A stretch of 15,390 nt of DNA, taken from positions 1 through 15,390 of the forward strand of contig JBKEBM010000125.1 of NCBI GenBank assembly GCA_047973165.1, written 5' to 3'. The notes beneath the pieces are model-generated. The model was given only the letters and a program-made list of their open reading frames with translations, was not told the origin of the DNA and made no database searches. Positions 15,158-15,390 of this stretch are shown here, one piece after another (the first letter of the stretch is position 1; the number at the start of each line of letters is the position of its first letter). Source of the DNA: JBKEAD01 sp047973165. GTDB lineage: Bacteria > Verrucomicrobiota > Verrucomicrobiia > Chthoniobacterales > JBKEAD01. The position numbers and the translations under genes were made by a program.

Positions 15158-15390
15158 GTAGATGAGGACGTTTTCATCCACAGCCATACCGATCGTGAGG
15201 ATAATTCCTGCGATACCTGGCAGGGTCAGTGTGAAGTTAAACATCGCCATCATACCAAACAGCAGGATGATGTTTATGGCCAGACCAGCCAAAGCGATGA
15301 AGCCTATGAGGCGGTAATAAACGAGCAGGAACAGAAGTACGGCGACCAGGCCGATGATACCGGCCATCAGGCCGCTGCGGACAGAGTCTT
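15155..15390 (-). CDS. secD: SecD part of SecDF, 5' end outside the window
   Basis: Continuation of the same fused gene beyond the right edge, ending at the in-frame TAA. The visible residues run from DSVRSGLMAGIIGLV to GMAVDENVLIY: three hydrophobic helices (AGIIGLVAVLLFLLVYY, GFIALAGLAINIILLF and a third with LPGIAGIILTIGMAVDENVLIY) that match SecD membrane helices 2-4. The Asp and Glu of GMAVDEN lie in the conserved membrane motif tied to proton coupling. As read, the SecD half would lack its last two helices and the SecF half would be separated from it, so export support would be lost or weakened unless the stop is a consensus error. The window lacks the gene's start, so its promoter and its 5' neighbours are unknown. 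Confidence 0.85.
   Translation of the reverse strand, partial: DSVRSGLMAGIIGLVAVLLFLLVYYRLIGFIALAGLAINIILLFGMMAMFNFTLTLPGIAGIILTIGMAVDENVLIY

Overview
The window reads as a chromosomal segment of a Gram-negative, probably heterotrophic bacterium. A fused SecD-SecF polypeptide, the style of the GroEL, DnaK and CTP synthase proteins, A/T-rich translation leaders and scattered cytoplasmic glycosidases together suggest Verrucomicrobiota, perhaps Opitutae/Puniceicoccales. That placement is an inference from sequence style, not from a search. No mobile element, CRISPR array, tRNA or rRNA gene was seen, and no gap between genes exceeds about 190 bases.

Layout. Positions 72-4204 hold a minus-strand chaperone cluster read in the order dnaK, groES, groEL, closed by a good intrinsic terminator at 72-109. 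Just upstream of dnaK (4245-4261) is a near-consensus -24/-12 sigma-54 promoter element, with an AT-rich tract behind it and a small palindrome plus direct repeat 120-160 bp further upstream. Positions 4395-7096 (minus) hold a cytoplasmic GH43 beta-xylosidase-like enzyme preceded by an exported phytase-like beta-propeller protein. An 87-bp divergent region separates these from plus-strand pyrG (CTP synthase), followed 33 bp later by a cytoplasmic GH78 alpha-L-rhamnosidase that ends at 11347. Converging on it from the right is a minus-strand run: secDF (cut by the window's right edge), a small lipoprotein of unknown function, and a thioredoxin-fold DUF255/YyaL-type protein.

How the genes fit. 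The left block is protein folding (Hsp70 and Hsp60 with its co-chaperonin). The middle holds hemicellulose and pectin side-chain sugar release inside the cell (xylose/arabinose and rhamnose), with nucleotide synthesis (CTP) between. The right block concerns the cell envelope: Sec-dependent export, a lipoprotein, and a thioredoxin-like protein.

The two observations most worth following up are the sigma-54-type promoter in front of the chaperone cluster and an in-frame TAA codon that splits secDF exactly at a conserved Glu after the SecD motif GMAVDENVLIY. No clearly new defence or mobile system is visible; most of the window is core and carbohydrate-utilisation content.
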